Assembly (NCBI RefSeq): GCF_019511605.1
Contig: NZ_JAEUAV010000014.1
Coordinates: 113,614 to 177,613, forward strand
DNA from: Paraburkholderia phenoliruptrix
GTDB taxonomy: Bacteria; Pseudomonadota; Gammaproteobacteria; Burkholderiales; Burkholderiaceae
DNA: 64,000 nucleotides
Direction of reading: 5' to 3'
Shown: in pieces, positions 52,477 through 61,238 of the stretch
How the letters are laid out: each line of letters begins with the position of its first letter
How positions within the stretch are numbered: the stretch's first letter is position 1
Program-made: the position numbers and the translations under genes
Notes under the pieces: model-generated
What the model was told of the DNA's origin: nothing
The model's database searches: none
What the model saw: only the letters and a program-made list of their open reading frames with translations

Positions 52477-52754
52477 ACCGACCGGCGTTGGCTGCGGGTC
52501 GGCGTGCGCCGTGTCGAGCGATGCGACGCACATTGCACGCGCAACTCGCGGGCCTACGGTGCGTGGGTGCGTGCAAGTGTCGCGCGTGAAGCGCTCCGCT
52601 CTGTCGAAGTCCAGCAACTTCAAGCAAGGTCAAATTAGGGAACCAAGCTCAGGTTACGAGCGCCTAACGGACTCGCAACGGCACATGCAAGCACCATGCC
52701 GCTGCATTGCGCGCACTCGCGGCGCGCCATCCTGTTCAAGCAAGGAGTCCAACA
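52477..52754. other. Gap between EVE-domain and SIMPL-domain genes
   Basis: 278 bp without a supported gene, clear repeat or terminator; AAGGAG at its end is the ribosome-binding site of the next gene. Confidence 0.4.
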
Positions 52755-53486
52755 ATGACGAAACACACCGCACGTGCCCTCGCTTTCGCGCTCGTCTGCG
52801 CGGCACCTGCTGCGCTCGCGCTTTCCCCGGCCGTCGCGCGGGCCCAGACTGTCGCGCCCTATCAACCTGCCGGCGTGCTGTCGCTCAATGCGCAGGCCAG
52901 CGCCGAGGTGCCGCAAGACGTCGTGGATATCACGCTCTTTTACGAGCAGGAAGCAAGCGACCCGTCGTCGCTCACTTCCACGCTGAACCAGCGCGCCGAT
53001 TCGGCGCTGCAAAAAGCCAAGGGCGTGAGCGGCGTGACCGCGCGCACCGGTTCGTTCTCGATTTATCCGTCCACCGATCGCGACGGCCGCATCTCCGCAT
53101 GGCGCGGGCGCACGGAGGTCGTGCTCGAATCGCACGACTTTGCCGCGGCGTCGAAGCTCGCGGGGCAACTGGCATCCGTCATGCAGGTCGGCAATGTGCA
53201 GTTCTCGCTGTCGCCAGCAGCGCAGCGCGCCGCCGAACAGAAGCTCACCGCCGAAGCGATCAAATCGTTTCGCGAGCAGGCCGCTTCGTCTGCCCAGGCG
53301 TTCGGCTACAGTGGCTATTCGATCCGCGAGGTCAACGTCGGGCACAACGGCGTCATGCCGCGCCCCGTCATGATGATGAGCGCGCGCGCCATGGGCGCCG
53401 AAGCGAAAACGGCTGCGCCGGTGCCCATAGAAGGCGGCACGTCGACGGTCACCGTCAACGTCTCGGGCTCGGTTCAGATGAAGTGA
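52755..53486 (+). CDS. SIMPL-domain (DUF541, YggE-like) periplasmic protein
   Basis: A 243-residue secreted protein. The signal peptide ends near ARA-Q (about residue 31). The mature part begins with GVLSLNAQASAEVPQDVVDITLFYE, the typical SIMPL opening (parts: LSLNAQASAEVPQDVV), and contains RTGSFSIYPSTD and AEAIKSFREQAASSAQAFG. E. coli YggE protects against oxidative stress by an unknown mechanism. Start ATG at 52755 with AAGGAG. A terminator at 53538-53564 follows. Confidence 0.9.
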   Translation: MTKHTARALAFALVCAAPAALALSPAVARAQTVAPYQPAGVLSLNAQASAEVPQDVVDITLFYEQEASDPSSLTSTLNQRADSALQKAKGVSGVTARTGSFSIYPSTDRDGRISAWRGRTEVVLESHDFAAASKLAGQLASVMQVGNVQFSLSPAAQRAAEQKLTAEAIKSFREQAASSAQAFGYSGYSIREVNVGHNGVMPRPVMMMSARAMGAEAKTAAPVPIEGGTSTVTVNVSGSVQMK

Positions 53487-53537
53487 CCGCTCACGGCGCC
53501 GCTCCTTGTCGACAGCGAGCGGCGCACAGCAAACAGA

Positions 53538-53564
53538 AACGCCACGGCATGCCGTGGCGTTTTG
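53538..53564. terminator. Bidirectional terminator between SIMPL gene and lgt
   Basis: AACGCCACGGC (53538-53548) pairs perfectly with GCCGTGGCGTT (53551-53561) around AT, with short T-runs on both sides, between two convergent genes. Confidence 0.78.
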
Positions 53565-53606
53565 CTATCCCTCTGCGCGCTTGCTATCGCGCGGCGAATT
53601 GCGCGC

Positions 53607-54506
53607 TCACGGCAACGCGTGCGCTGTTTCGCTGCGGCCGCGCCGATACGACCACACGAGCATCGCAACGCCCACGAGAATCATCGGCAGCGAAAGCCAT
53701 TGGCCCATCGAGAAGCCCATTGCGAGGAGGCCGAGAAAGTCGTCGGGCTCGCGCGCGAATTCAACCGTGAAGCGCGCAAGGCCGTAGCCGATCAGGAACA
53801 CGGCGGAAATCGCACCCAGCGGCTTCGGCTTGCGCGAGAAGAAGAACAGCACGAAAAAGAGCGCGACGCCTTCGAGCGCGATCTCGTACAACTCCGAAGG
53901 ATGGCGCGGCAGCATGTGATATTGCGCAAACACCTCAGTCAGGTGCCATTGCGCGGCCTGTTGCGGATGCGCGGCGAGCCACGCGGCGTCGTCGGACGCG
54001 GCGCCGGGAAAGAGCATGGCCCACGGCGCCGAAGGATCGGTCACGCGCCCCCACAGCTCGCCGTTGATGAAGTTGCCAAGCCGCCCCGCCGCGAGCCCGG
54101 TCGGCACCATCGGCGCGACGAAGTCCGTGACCTGCAGCCACGAGCGTTTGCGCTGATAGGCGAACAGCACCATCGCAAAGGTCACGCCGAGAAAGCCGCC
54201 GTGGAACGACATGCCGCCCTCCCACACCTTGAAAATATCGAGCGGATGCGCGAAGTAAAAGCTCGCCTTGTAGAACAGCACATAGCCGAGCCGGCCGCCG
54301 AGAATCGTGCCGAGCACGCCGTAAAACAGCATGTCGTCGATATCTTTCGGCGTCCAGCCTTGGGCGGCCACATACGGCAAACGCAGCCGCAGCCTGCCGA
54401 CCACGATTGCCGCGATGAACGCGACCAGGTACATCAGTCCGTACCAACGCACGGCAAGCGGCCCCAGGTGAATGGCAACGGGGTCGAAGTTCGGGTGAAT
54501 GAGCAT
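53607..54506 (-). CDS. lgt: Prolipoprotein diacylglyceryl transferase
   Basis: A 299-residue inner-membrane enzyme that adds diacylglycerol to the lipobox cysteine of prolipoproteins. It has the invariant HGG (His102 to Gly104) in EGGMSFHGGFLG, the Lgt signature GRLGNFINGELWGR, RHPSELYE and seven hydrophobic segments. The N-terminus MLIHPNFDPVAIHLGPLAVRWYGLMY is typical. Convergent to the SIMPL-domain gene; the nearby LysR regulator is on the same strand but 107 bp upstream. Confidence 0.97.
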   Translation of the reverse strand: MLIHPNFDPVAIHLGPLAVRWYGLMYLVAFIAAIVVGRLRLRLPYVAAQGWTPKDIDDMLFYGVLGTILGGRLGYVLFYKASFYFAHPLDIFKVWEGGMSFHGGFLGVTFAMVLFAYQRKRSWLQVTDFVAPMVPTGLAAGRLGNFINGELWGRVTDPSAPWAMLFPGAASDDAAWLAAHPQQAAQWHLTEVFAQYHMLPRHPSELYEIALEGVALFFVLFFFSRKPKPLGAISAVFLIGYGLARFTVEFAREPDDFLGLLAMGFSMGQWLSLPMILVGVAMLVWSYRRGRSETAHALP

Positions 54507-54613
54507 CGTGTTGTTATGGGCGGTTCGTTCAGAAGCTGGTTGGTGTGGACAGCGCGCGGCATGTGCCGCCTGCGTTGGACGGCTGCACGCGCCATGCGTT
54601 CGGCGCCGCTTCG

Positions 54614-55594
54614 CTAATCGGGGAACGCGGCCTGCTGCACTTCGCCGGCGGCATGCGCGCGCACGATCTCGATGAAGCCCGCAAGCACCGGACTCATCTC
54701 GGCGCTGCGCCAGACGAGACCTGTCTCGATAGCGGGCACGGACTCGGACAACGGCCGGTACACGACGCCGGTGCGGCGCAGGTTACGCAGCGATTGCGGC
54801 ACCAGTGCGACACCCATGCCGGCCGACACCAGGCTCACGATGGTCTGCATCTGTATCGCTTCCTGGCCGACCCGCGGCGCGAAGCCGGCTACGCCGTAGC
54901 AATCCATAATGATGTCATAAAAGCCGGGCGCCAAACGCCGCGGGAAGATGACGAGCGGCACATCGGCCACCTCGCGCAGGCTCACCGGCGTGTCGAGCCA
55001 CTCGGCGCGCGGGTCGCCGGCGCTGCCCGCGGCGGCCGCCACGCGCGCCGCCGTCTGCGTCGACATGGCAATGACGAGCGGCTCACGCTCGATGGGCAGC
55101 CACGCAAGCTGGGTGGCATGCCGCGACGGCAGCGGCGCGATCAGTAGGCCCGCGTCGATGCGCCCGGCCACGAGTTCATCCACTTGCACGTCGCTCGTGG
55201 CCTCGGTCAGTTCGAGCCGCACGCGCGGATGGCGCGCGCCGAAGTCGCGCAAGAGGCGCGGCAGCAGGCCGTAGTCGGCCGTCGACACGAACGCAAGCGA
55301 CAGCACCCCCGCCTCGCCGCGCGCAAGGCTTTGCGCGAGCGGCCGCAGCCCTTCCGCGCCGGCCAGCAGCCGTTGCACCTCAGGCAACAGGTCGGCGCCC
55401 ACCCGCGTGAGCTCGACCGAGCGCTTGGTACGCGCGAACAGCTCGACACCAAGCGTCTCTTCGAGCGCACGAATTGCCTGCGAGAGCGGCGGCTGGGTAA
55501 TCGAAAGGCGCGCGGCCGCACGGCCGAAGTGCTTTTCTTCGGCGACGGTCACGAAATAGCGCAACTGACGCAGGTCGGGAACGGAGGGCAACAT
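54614..55594 (-). CDS. LysR-family regulator divergent from ilvD
   Basis: A 326-residue LysR-type regulator. The winged helix-turn-helix is DLRQLRYFVTVAEEKHFGRAAARLSITQPPLSQAIRALEE (parts: YFVTVAEEKHFGRAA, ITQPPLSQAI), the CatM/BenM-like subgroup. The effector domain follows. Divergent from ilvD with a 131-bp gap that contains a 15-bp dyad (55625-55639), so it plausibly controls ilvD; branched-chain intermediates as effectors would be inference. Start ATG at 55594. Confidence 0.92.
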   Translation of the reverse strand: MLPSVPDLRQLRYFVTVAEEKHFGRAAARLSITQPPLSQAIRALEETLGVELFARTKRSVELTRVGADLLPEVQRLLAGAEGLRPLAQSLARGEAGVLSLAFVSTADYGLLPRLLRDFGARHPRVRLELTEATSDVQVDELVAGRIDAGLLIAPLPSRHATQLAWLPIEREPLVIAMSTQTAARVAAAAGSAGDPRAEWLDTPVSLREVADVPLVIFPRRLAPGFYDIIMDCYGVAGFAPRVGQEAIQMQTIVSLVSAGMGVALVPQSLRNLRRTGVVYRPLSESVPAIETGLVWRSAEMSPVLAGFIEIVRAHAAGEVQQAAFPD

Positions 55595-55624
55595 GATTAA
55601 TACATTTTACGACCTAATGGGCCG

Positions 55625-55639
55625 CCAATAATATATTGG
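55625..55639. promoter_or_regulatory. Dyad in the LysR-ilvD intergenic region
   Basis: CCAATA-ATA-TATTGG, with six-base arms, lies in the AT-richest part of the gap between the divergent genes. It has the form of a LysR recognition site. Confidence 0.5.
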
Positions 55640-55725
55640 ACACGCATATCGCAAAATAGCATTCTTGGCCGACGCGTCCGAACTACACTGGACCGACCAG
55701 CAAAACAGACAGACTGGAGCTCCCC

Positions 55726-57399
55726 ATGCCATACAACCGTCGTTCGCAGAACATCACGCAGGGCGTGGCCCGTTCGCCGAACCGCTCGATGTACTACGCG
55801 CTCGGCTATCAGAAGGAAGACTTCGACAAGCCGATGATCGGCGTCGCCAACGGCCACTCTACGATCACGCCGTGCAACGCTGGCCTGCAACGGCTCGCCG
55901 ACGCGGCCGTCGCCGCGATCAAGGGCGCGGACGCGAATCCGCAGATCTTCGGCACGCCGACCATTTCGGACGGCATGTCGATGGGCACGGAAGGCATGAA
56001 GTACTCGCTGGTGTCGCGCGAAGTGATCGCCGACTGCATCGAGACCTGCGTACAGGGGCAGTGGATGGACGGCGTGGTCGTGATCGGCGGCTGCGACAAG
56101 AACATGCCGGGCGGCATGATCGGCCTCGCGCGCATGAACGTGCCGGGCATCTACGTGTACGGCGGCACGATCCGCCCCGGCAACTGGAAGGGCACCGACC
56201 TCACCATCGTGTCGTCGTTCGAGGCGGTCGGCGAATTCACGGCGGGCCGCATGTCGCAGGAAGATTTCGAAGGAGTCGAACGTAACGCCTGCCCGTCGAC
56301 CGGTTCGTGCGGCGGCATGTACACGGCCAACACCATGAGCTCGTCGTTCGAGGCGCTCGGCATGTCGCTGCTGTATTCGTCGACGATGGCCAATCCGGAT
56401 CAGGAAAAGGTCGACTCCGCCGCCGAATCGGCGCGCGTGCTCGTCGAAGCGGTCAAGAAAGACCTGAAGCCTCGCGACATCATCACGAAGAAATCGATTG
56501 AAAACGCCGTGGCGTTGATCATGGCGACCGGCGGCTCGACTAACGCGGTGCTGCACTATCTGGCCATCGCGCATGCCGCTGAAGTGGAGTGGACCATCGA
56601 GGACTTCGAGCGCATGCGCAAGAAAGTACCGGTGATCTGCAATCTGAAGCCCTCGGGCCAGTACGTCGCGACCGACCTGCACAAGGCGGGCGGCATTCCG
56701 CAAGTCATGAAGATTCTGCTCGACGCGGGTCTGCTGCACGGCGACTGCATCACCATTACCGGCAAGACGCTCGCCGAGGAACTGAAGGATGTGCCGGCCA
56801 AGCCGCGCGCCGATCAGCAGGTGATCTTTCCGATCGAGCAGGCGCTGTACAAGGAAGGCCACCTCGCGATTCTCAAGGGCAATCTCGCCGAAGACGGCGC
56901 GGTCGCCAAGATCACCGGGCTCAAGAACCCGGTCATTACCGGCCCGGCGCGCGTGTTCGACGACGAGCAGAGCGCGCTCGAAGCGATTCTCGCGGACAGG
57001 ATCGTTGCCGGCGATGTCGTCGTGCTGCGCTACCTCGGGCCGAAGGGCGGACCGGGCATGCCGGAAATGCTCGCGCCGACTTCCGCGATCATCGGCAAGG
57101 GACTCGGCGAGAGCGTCGGCCTGATCACCGACGGACGCTTTTCAGGCGGCACCTGGGGCATGGTGGTCGGCCATGTCGCGCCGGAAGCGTTCGTGGGCGG
57201 CACGATCGCGCTCGTGCAGGAAGGCGACTCGATCACCATCGACGCCCATAAGCTGCTGCTGCAACTGAATGTCGACGACGCCGAACTGCAACGCCGCCGC
57301 GCCGCGTGGCAACAGCCGAAGCCGCGTTATACGCGCGGCGTGCTGGCGAAGTACTCGGCGCTCGCGCTGCCGGCCAATAAGGGGGCGGTCACAGGCTGA
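55726..57399 (+). CDS. ilvD: Dihydroxy-acid dehydratase
   Basis: A 557-residue Fe-S enzyme that dehydrates dihydroxy-isovalerate and dihydroxy-methylvalerate in valine and isoleucine synthesis. The three cluster cysteines are Cys50 (TPCN), Cys123 (GGCDKN) and Cys195 (TGSCGG), the set seen in [2Fe-2S] IlvD proteins. Further signatures are CDKNMPGG and the C-terminal GRFSGG. The 557-residue length fits the shorter IlvD group. The ATG follows GGAGCTCCCC. A terminator lies about 180 bp downstream. Confidence 0.96.
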   Translation: MPYNRRSQNITQGVARSPNRSMYYALGYQKEDFDKPMIGVANGHSTITPCNAGLQRLADAAVAAIKGADANPQIFGTPTISDGMSMGTEGMKYSLVSREVIADCIETCVQGQWMDGVVVIGGCDKNMPGGMIGLARMNVPGIYVYGGTIRPGNWKGTDLTIVSSFEAVGEFTAGRMSQEDFEGVERNACPSTGSCGGMYTANTMSSSFEALGMSLLYSSTMANPDQEKVDSAAESARVLVEAVKKDLKPRDIITKKSIENAVALIMATGGSTNAVLHYLAIAHAAEVEWTIEDFERMRKKVPVICNLKPSGQYVATDLHKAGGIPQVMKILLDAGLLHGDCITITGKTLAEELKDVPAKPRADQQVIFPIEQALYKEGHLAILKGNLAEDGAVAKITGLKNPVITGPARVFDDEQSALEAILADRIVAGDVVVLRYLGPKGGPGMPEMLAPTSAIIGKGLGESVGLITDGRFSGGTWGMVVGHVAPEAFVGGTIALVQEGDSITIDAHKLLLQLNVDDAELQRRRAAWQQPKPRYTRGVLAKYSALALPANKGAVTG

Positions 57400-57580
57400 G
57401 GAAGTGCGCCGTCTGGCGCATGAACGGCGGGCACGGGCAGCCGGCATGGGGCGACTGGCACGAACCGCCGGCACGGGCGACTGACACGCGCGACCAGCAC
57501 GGGCGGTGGCGCACGGCGGGCTCGCCGCGAGGCATCAAGCCCGGCGCGGGCTGCCGGGCGACAGGCTCTACGTAAAAGCG

Positions 57581-57613
57581 AAGGGGACGCACGAAAAACC
57601 GTGCGTCCCTTTC
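57581..57613 (+). terminator. ilvD terminator
   Basis: GGGACGCACG pairs with CGTGCGTCCC around AAAAAC, extended by A-T pairs (AAG/CTT) and followed by TTTCCTTTT. Confidence 0.85.
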
Positions 57614-57617
57614 CTTT

Positions 57618-57623
57618 TATAAT
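57618..57623 (+). promoter_or_regulatory. Candidate -10 element of the cytochrome c gene
   Basis: Perfect TATAAT 42 bp before the cytochrome c start codon, immediately after the ilvD terminator. No matching -35 hexamer is seen because the terminator stem occupies that position. Confidence 0.5.
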
Positions 57624-57665
57624 GCTTGCACCACAAGTCGGGCACCTGCACCGGCGGAGACCAGA

Positions 57666-58007
57666 ATGAAATCAATGTCGTATGCGGTGCTTGCAGCGGC
57701 TGCCATGTTCGCCGCCATGTCCATCGGCGTCAGCGCGAGTGCGCACGCCGAAGCGGCGACCGGGCTCGCGCTTGCACAGCAGCAGAACTGCATGAGTTGC
57801 CACTCGGTGGCGCGGCCGTTCATGGGGCCGGCGCTGCACGACGTCGCCGCGAAATACTCGGGCCGCGAGGATGCCGCCACGTACCTGAAGCACAAGATTC
57901 TGGATGGCAGCAGCGGCGTGTGGGGCCAGGTGCCGATGCCCGCGAACACCCAACTCACGCCTGATCAGGCGGCCACCCTGGCAAGCTGGGTGTTGACGTT
58001 GAAGTAG
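57666..58007 (+). CDS. Class I c-type cytochrome
   Basis: A 113-residue periplasmic monohaem cytochrome. The signal peptide ends near AHA-E (residue 28). Haem attachment CMSCH spans Cys42 to His46, and the axial Met is Met91 in QVPMPANTQLTPDQAATLASWVL. The arrangement is that of cytochrome c551/c552-type electron carriers. Its redox partners are not evident from the neighbours. ATG at 57666 follows GGAGA. Confidence 0.93.
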   Translation: MKSMSYAVLAAAAMFAAMSIGVSASAHAEAATGLALAQQQNCMSCHSVARPFMGPALHDVAAKYSGREDAATYLKHKILDGSSGVWGQVPMPANTQLTPDQAATLASWVLTLK

Positions 58008-58136
58008 CGCGGGTGAGCGGGTATGAGCGCGCGTGGCGCTCGTCCCATGCGTAGTCCGCTCGCGTGTGAACGGTGCCAGCAGCGGCGCAAGCGCCGATTC
58101 CCGGCTTCTCCATTCAATCCGCGAGCTTCTTCGTCG

Positions 58137-58994
58137 TCACGCGCCGGGGGTTTGGCGGGCGAGCTCCGCTGCAACGGCTTCGCGTACCCAGCCGGTCATT
58201 TCTTTTTCCAACGTCAACGCCACTTCGCGCGTGATCTGATCGACGAGCCGCGTCGTGTGCTCCTGCACGGCGCTGCGGCAGCGTGCTTCGATGACGGCGC
58301 GTCCGTCGCCCGCAAGGAACGCCGCAAAGCGTTCGCTCAGACGCCCGGCGATGAGATCGGCATCGACGCGTGAAGCCACCTGTTCCCCTGTCCCCTGCGC
58401 GATGTCCGGCGGCACCGTGGCGCCAGCTTCCAGCGGCGGTGGCGGCTCAGTGCGATCGAACACGCCTGCCGAAGCCGCGAGCACCTCGTCATGCGCGTGC
58501 TCGGCTTCGGCTGCGCGATGCGCGTCGTCGGAATGGACTGCCGGCTGCGCGTGATCGACTGGAGGCTGCGGTGCAAGCACGGGTTCAGGCGCGAGCGTTT
58601 CTTCAGGTGAGAGAACCGGCTGCGGCGCGAGTTCGGGCTCCGCTTGCTCGCTGAACTCGCGAAGCTGCTCGGATCCGCGCAGCGGCACGCCGGCTGGGGC
58701 AGCGGTGTTTGTAGCCGCTACGGTCGCCGGCTGTGCAGCACCAGCAGCGAGTGCTGCGACCGCAGCGGCCGCGGTCGAAGGCTGTGCACTGGCGGGCGCA
58801 GCGGCACCAGCCGACGGCGGTTGCGCAACCGCTCCGGTCGAAGGCTGCGCAGCGGCAGGCGCAACAGGTGCGGCCGATGGTTGCGCAACAGTCGGAGCTG
58901 CCCCGCCGCTCTGCGGCTCGCGACGTTGCGCCGCGTGGCCTGGTACGAGCACCTCTTGCAGGATGGGGATCGAGTTATCGTTGGGATCGGACAC
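58137..58994 (-). CDS. DUF2486 family protein
   Basis: A 285-residue protein beginning SDPNDNSIPILQEVLVPG, the conserved N-terminal motif of DUF2486, known from Burkholderia and relatives. A long Ala/Pro/Gln low-complexity region follows (about residues 25-190). A charged C-terminal helical domain comes last, with RLSERFAAFLAGDGRAVIEAR and EVALTLEKEMTGWVREAVAAELARQ. I chose the GTG at 58994 because GGAGG lies six bases upstream. No function is known. It is encoded right after holC, an association that seems conserved in this group. Confidence 0.85.
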   Translation of the reverse strand: MSDPNDNSIPILQEVLVPGHAAQRREPQSGGAAPTVAQPSAAPVAPAAAQPSTGAVAQPPSAGAAAPASAQPSTAAAAVAALAAGAAQPATVAATNTAAPAGVPLRGSEQLREFSEQAEPELAPQPVLSPEETLAPEPVLAPQPPVDHAQPAVHSDDAHRAAEAEHAHDEVLAASAGVFDRTEPPPPLEAGATVPPDIAQGTGEQVASRVDADLIAGRLSERFAAFLAGDGRAVIEARCRSAVQEHTTRLVDQITREVALTLEKEMTGWVREAVAAELARQTPGA

Positions 58995-59096
58995 GTGCGC
59001 CCTCCGTGTTTGAGTCGAAGCGAAAGCAGACCGCGCGTGCGCCGGAGCGTCTGAACGCGACGCGATGCAACGCACCACGCAACGCGGGCCGTAGGC

Positions 59097-59513
59097 CTAA
59101 GCGCCCTGCTTGTAGTTGTTCAAAGCATAGCCGCGATCGCGATAGAAGCGATAGCGCTCGCGCCCGGCAATGAGTTCGTCGTGTGCGTTACCCACCACTT
59201 CGAGCAATCTTTCGAAGCGCGCGAATTGCGCGGGCACGCTCGCGCCCAGATTGAGCAGCACCTGGTGATGCGGGACGTCGTCGAGATTCGTGGCCAGCAC
59301 GATGGGCGTTTGCGCGGCGAGCGGCGTGCCCGCCATGCAGTGCGGCACGAAGTCGAGCGCCGAGAAGGTCCACAACTGTTCGTCGAACGCGCGCAGACGC
59401 TCGGGCTCCGCCACGACGATGGTCGGCTGCCCGGCCTGATATGCCTTGCGCGCGAGGCGGCACGCATACAGCAGCGAGTCGCCGACGTTCGAATGGAAGT
59501 CGATTCGAGTCAT
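59097..59513 (-). CDS. holC: DNA polymerase III subunit chi
   Basis: A 138-residue HolC. It begins MTRIDFHSNVGDSLLYACRL and contains KAYQAGQPTIVVAEPERLRAFDEQLWTF (parts: ERLRAFDEQLWTF) and TPIVLATNLDD, typical of chi, which links the clamp loader to single-strand-binding protein. The C-terminal YRFYRDRGYALNNYKQ fits. It lies 61 bp after pepA on the same strand, the common pepA-holC order. Confidence 0.94.
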   Translation of the reverse strand: MTRIDFHSNVGDSLLYACRLARKAYQAGQPTIVVAEPERLRAFDEQLWTFSALDFVPHCMAGTPLAAQTPIVLATNLDDVPHHQVLLNLGASVPAQFARFERLLEVVGNAHDELIAGRERYRFYRDRGYALNNYKQGA

Positions 59514-59574
59514 CGGCGGCTTTGCCTCGCGCTGCGTGCCGGCGCTGCGGCACGTGCGACTTTACTGCAATGCG

Positions 59575-61101
59575 TCATTGCGGGAGGCGAGCGTCCGCGG
59601 CCCGATCGATCAGGAACTGCGTGAGCAGCGGCACCGGACGCCCCGTCGCCCCCTTCGCCGCACCGCTCTTCCAGGCCGTGCCGGCGATGTCCAGATGCGC
59701 CCACGGATACGCGTCGGTAAAGCGCGACAGGAAGCAGGCTGCCGTCACGCTGCCTGCCGGACGTCCGCCGATGTTGGCCAGATCCGCGAAGTTGGACTTC
59801 AACTGTTCCTGATACTCGTCGTCAAGCGGCAGGCGCCAGGCCGGGTCCGATGCCTCGCGCGAGGCGTCGAGCAACTCGCCGGCGAGCGCGTCGTCTTTCG
59901 AGAACAGACCGCTGTTGTGATGGCCGAGCGCAATGATGCACGCGCCCGTGAGCGTGGCAATGTCGATCACCGCGGCCGGCTTGAAGCGCTCGGCATAAGT
60001 GAGCGCGTCGCACAGAATCAGGCGGCCTTCGGCGTCCGTGTTCAGCACTTCGATCGTCAAGCCCTTCATGCTCGTGACGATGTCGCCCGGCTTGGTAGCC
60101 GTGCCCGAAGGCATGTTCTCCACGGCCGGAATGATGCCGACCACGTTGATCTTCAGGCCCATTTCGGCGACAGCGCGCAGCGTGCCCAGCACCGAGCCGG
60201 CCCCGCACATGTCGTACTTCATTTCGTCCATGCCTTCGCCCGGCTTGAGCGAAATGCCGCCCGTGTCGAACGTCACGCCCTTGCCGACCAGCACGACGGG
60301 CGCGGCTTTCGCTGCGCCGCCCTGATATTGCAGCACGATGAACTGCGCCGGCTCCACCGAACCCGCCGTAACCGACAGGAAAGAGCCCATCTTGAGCGCT
60401 TCGCACTGCTTCTCGCCAAGCACCTCGACCTTCAGCTTCCAGTCTTTCGCGAGCTTCTTTGCAGTGTTCGCGAGATAAGTGGGCGTGCATACGTTGCTCG
60501 GCAGATTGCCGAGGTCGCGCGTGAGGTCCATGCCGTTGGCAAGCGCGGCGCCCTGCTTCGCAGCGAGCTTGGCGGCCTTCTCGTCGCCGGTGTTCACGCT
60601 GAACACGATGCGCTTTAACGCACGCGCCGAGTTGTCGGGCTTGCTCTTCATCTGCGTGAACTTGTAGGTCAGTTCGCGCAACGCGAGAATTGCGGCGCGC
60701 ACGCCCCAGTCGGCCGAACGCTCGAGCACGGGCAGTTGAGCCAGTGTGAAGGTAACCTGCACGACCTTGGTGGCGAGCAACGCGCGCCATGCGGCGCGCA
60801 CCGCTTCGCCGTAAGCTTTCTGGCTGAAAGCGTCCTGTTTGCCGAGCCCGACGAGCAGCACGCGCGATGCGCCGATACCCGAGACTTCATGCAGGAACAG
60901 CGTGGTGCCTGCTTTGCCGTCCATGTCGCCCGCCTTGATGATGCGGGTCAGGAGGCCCTTGGTGGCCGCGTCGATTTCAAGGGCCGCGCCCGAGAGCGTT
61001 TGCGACTCGAACACGCCGATTACGATGCAATCCGATTTCCCGGTGAGGAAACCGTTTGACGAGCCTTTGGTCCAATCACAGGCTTTTATGCTAAAGTCCA
61101 T
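59575..61101 (-). CDS. pepA: Leucyl aminopeptidase
   Basis: A 508-residue cytosolic aminopeptidase of the M17 family with two metal ions. Active-site motifs are VGKGVTFDTGGISLKPGEGMDEMKYDMCGAG (parts: GKGVTFDTGGISLKP, EMKYDMCGAG) and the family signature NTDAEGRLIL. The start at 61101 (MDFSIKACDW) follows GAGGACA; the upstream in-frame extension reaches into the lptF promoter region and is rejected. Divergent from lptF, as in E. coli. Besides protein turnover, PepA can act as a DNA-binding protein in E. coli; whether it does so here is unknown. Confidence 0.96.
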   Translation of the reverse strand: MDFSIKACDWTKGSSNGFLTGKSDCIVIGVFESQTLSGAALEIDAATKGLLTRIIKAGDMDGKAGTTLFLHEVSGIGASRVLLVGLGKQDAFSQKAYGEAVRAAWRALLATKVVQVTFTLAQLPVLERSADWGVRAAILALRELTYKFTQMKSKPDNSARALKRIVFSVNTGDEKAAKLAAKQGAALANGMDLTRDLGNLPSNVCTPTYLANTAKKLAKDWKLKVEVLGEKQCEALKMGSFLSVTAGSVEPAQFIVLQYQGGAAKAAPVVLVGKGVTFDTGGISLKPGEGMDEMKYDMCGAGSVLGTLRAVAEMGLKINVVGIIPAVENMPSGTATKPGDIVTSMKGLTIEVLNTDAEGRLILCDALTYAERFKPAAVIDIATLTGACIIALGHHNSGLFSKDDALAGELLDASREASDPAWRLPLDDEYQEQLKSNFADLANIGGRPAGSVTAACFLSRFTDAYPWAHLDIAGTAWKSGAAKGATGRPVPLLTQFLIDRAADARLPQ

Positions 61102-61238
61102 CGCGCTTGTCCTCGGATAAAATCTGGGCTTAGGATGAAAGCCGCAATTATCCGCTATTTTTCCCGCGGCGGCTGCACCGGAGGCGTGACGGAAAGCAAC
61201 CCGCGCGTCGCTGAGAGCGCCCCCTCTCGTCATCAATA

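Larger units (their letters stand above)
57400..57665. other. ilvD / cytochrome c intergenic region
   Basis: Holds degenerate repeats of GCCGGCAYGGGCGACTG (two long copies at about 57439 and 57468, and a partial third) directly after ilvD, then the terminator at 57581-57613 and a TATAAT at 57618-57623. Confidence 0.55.
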
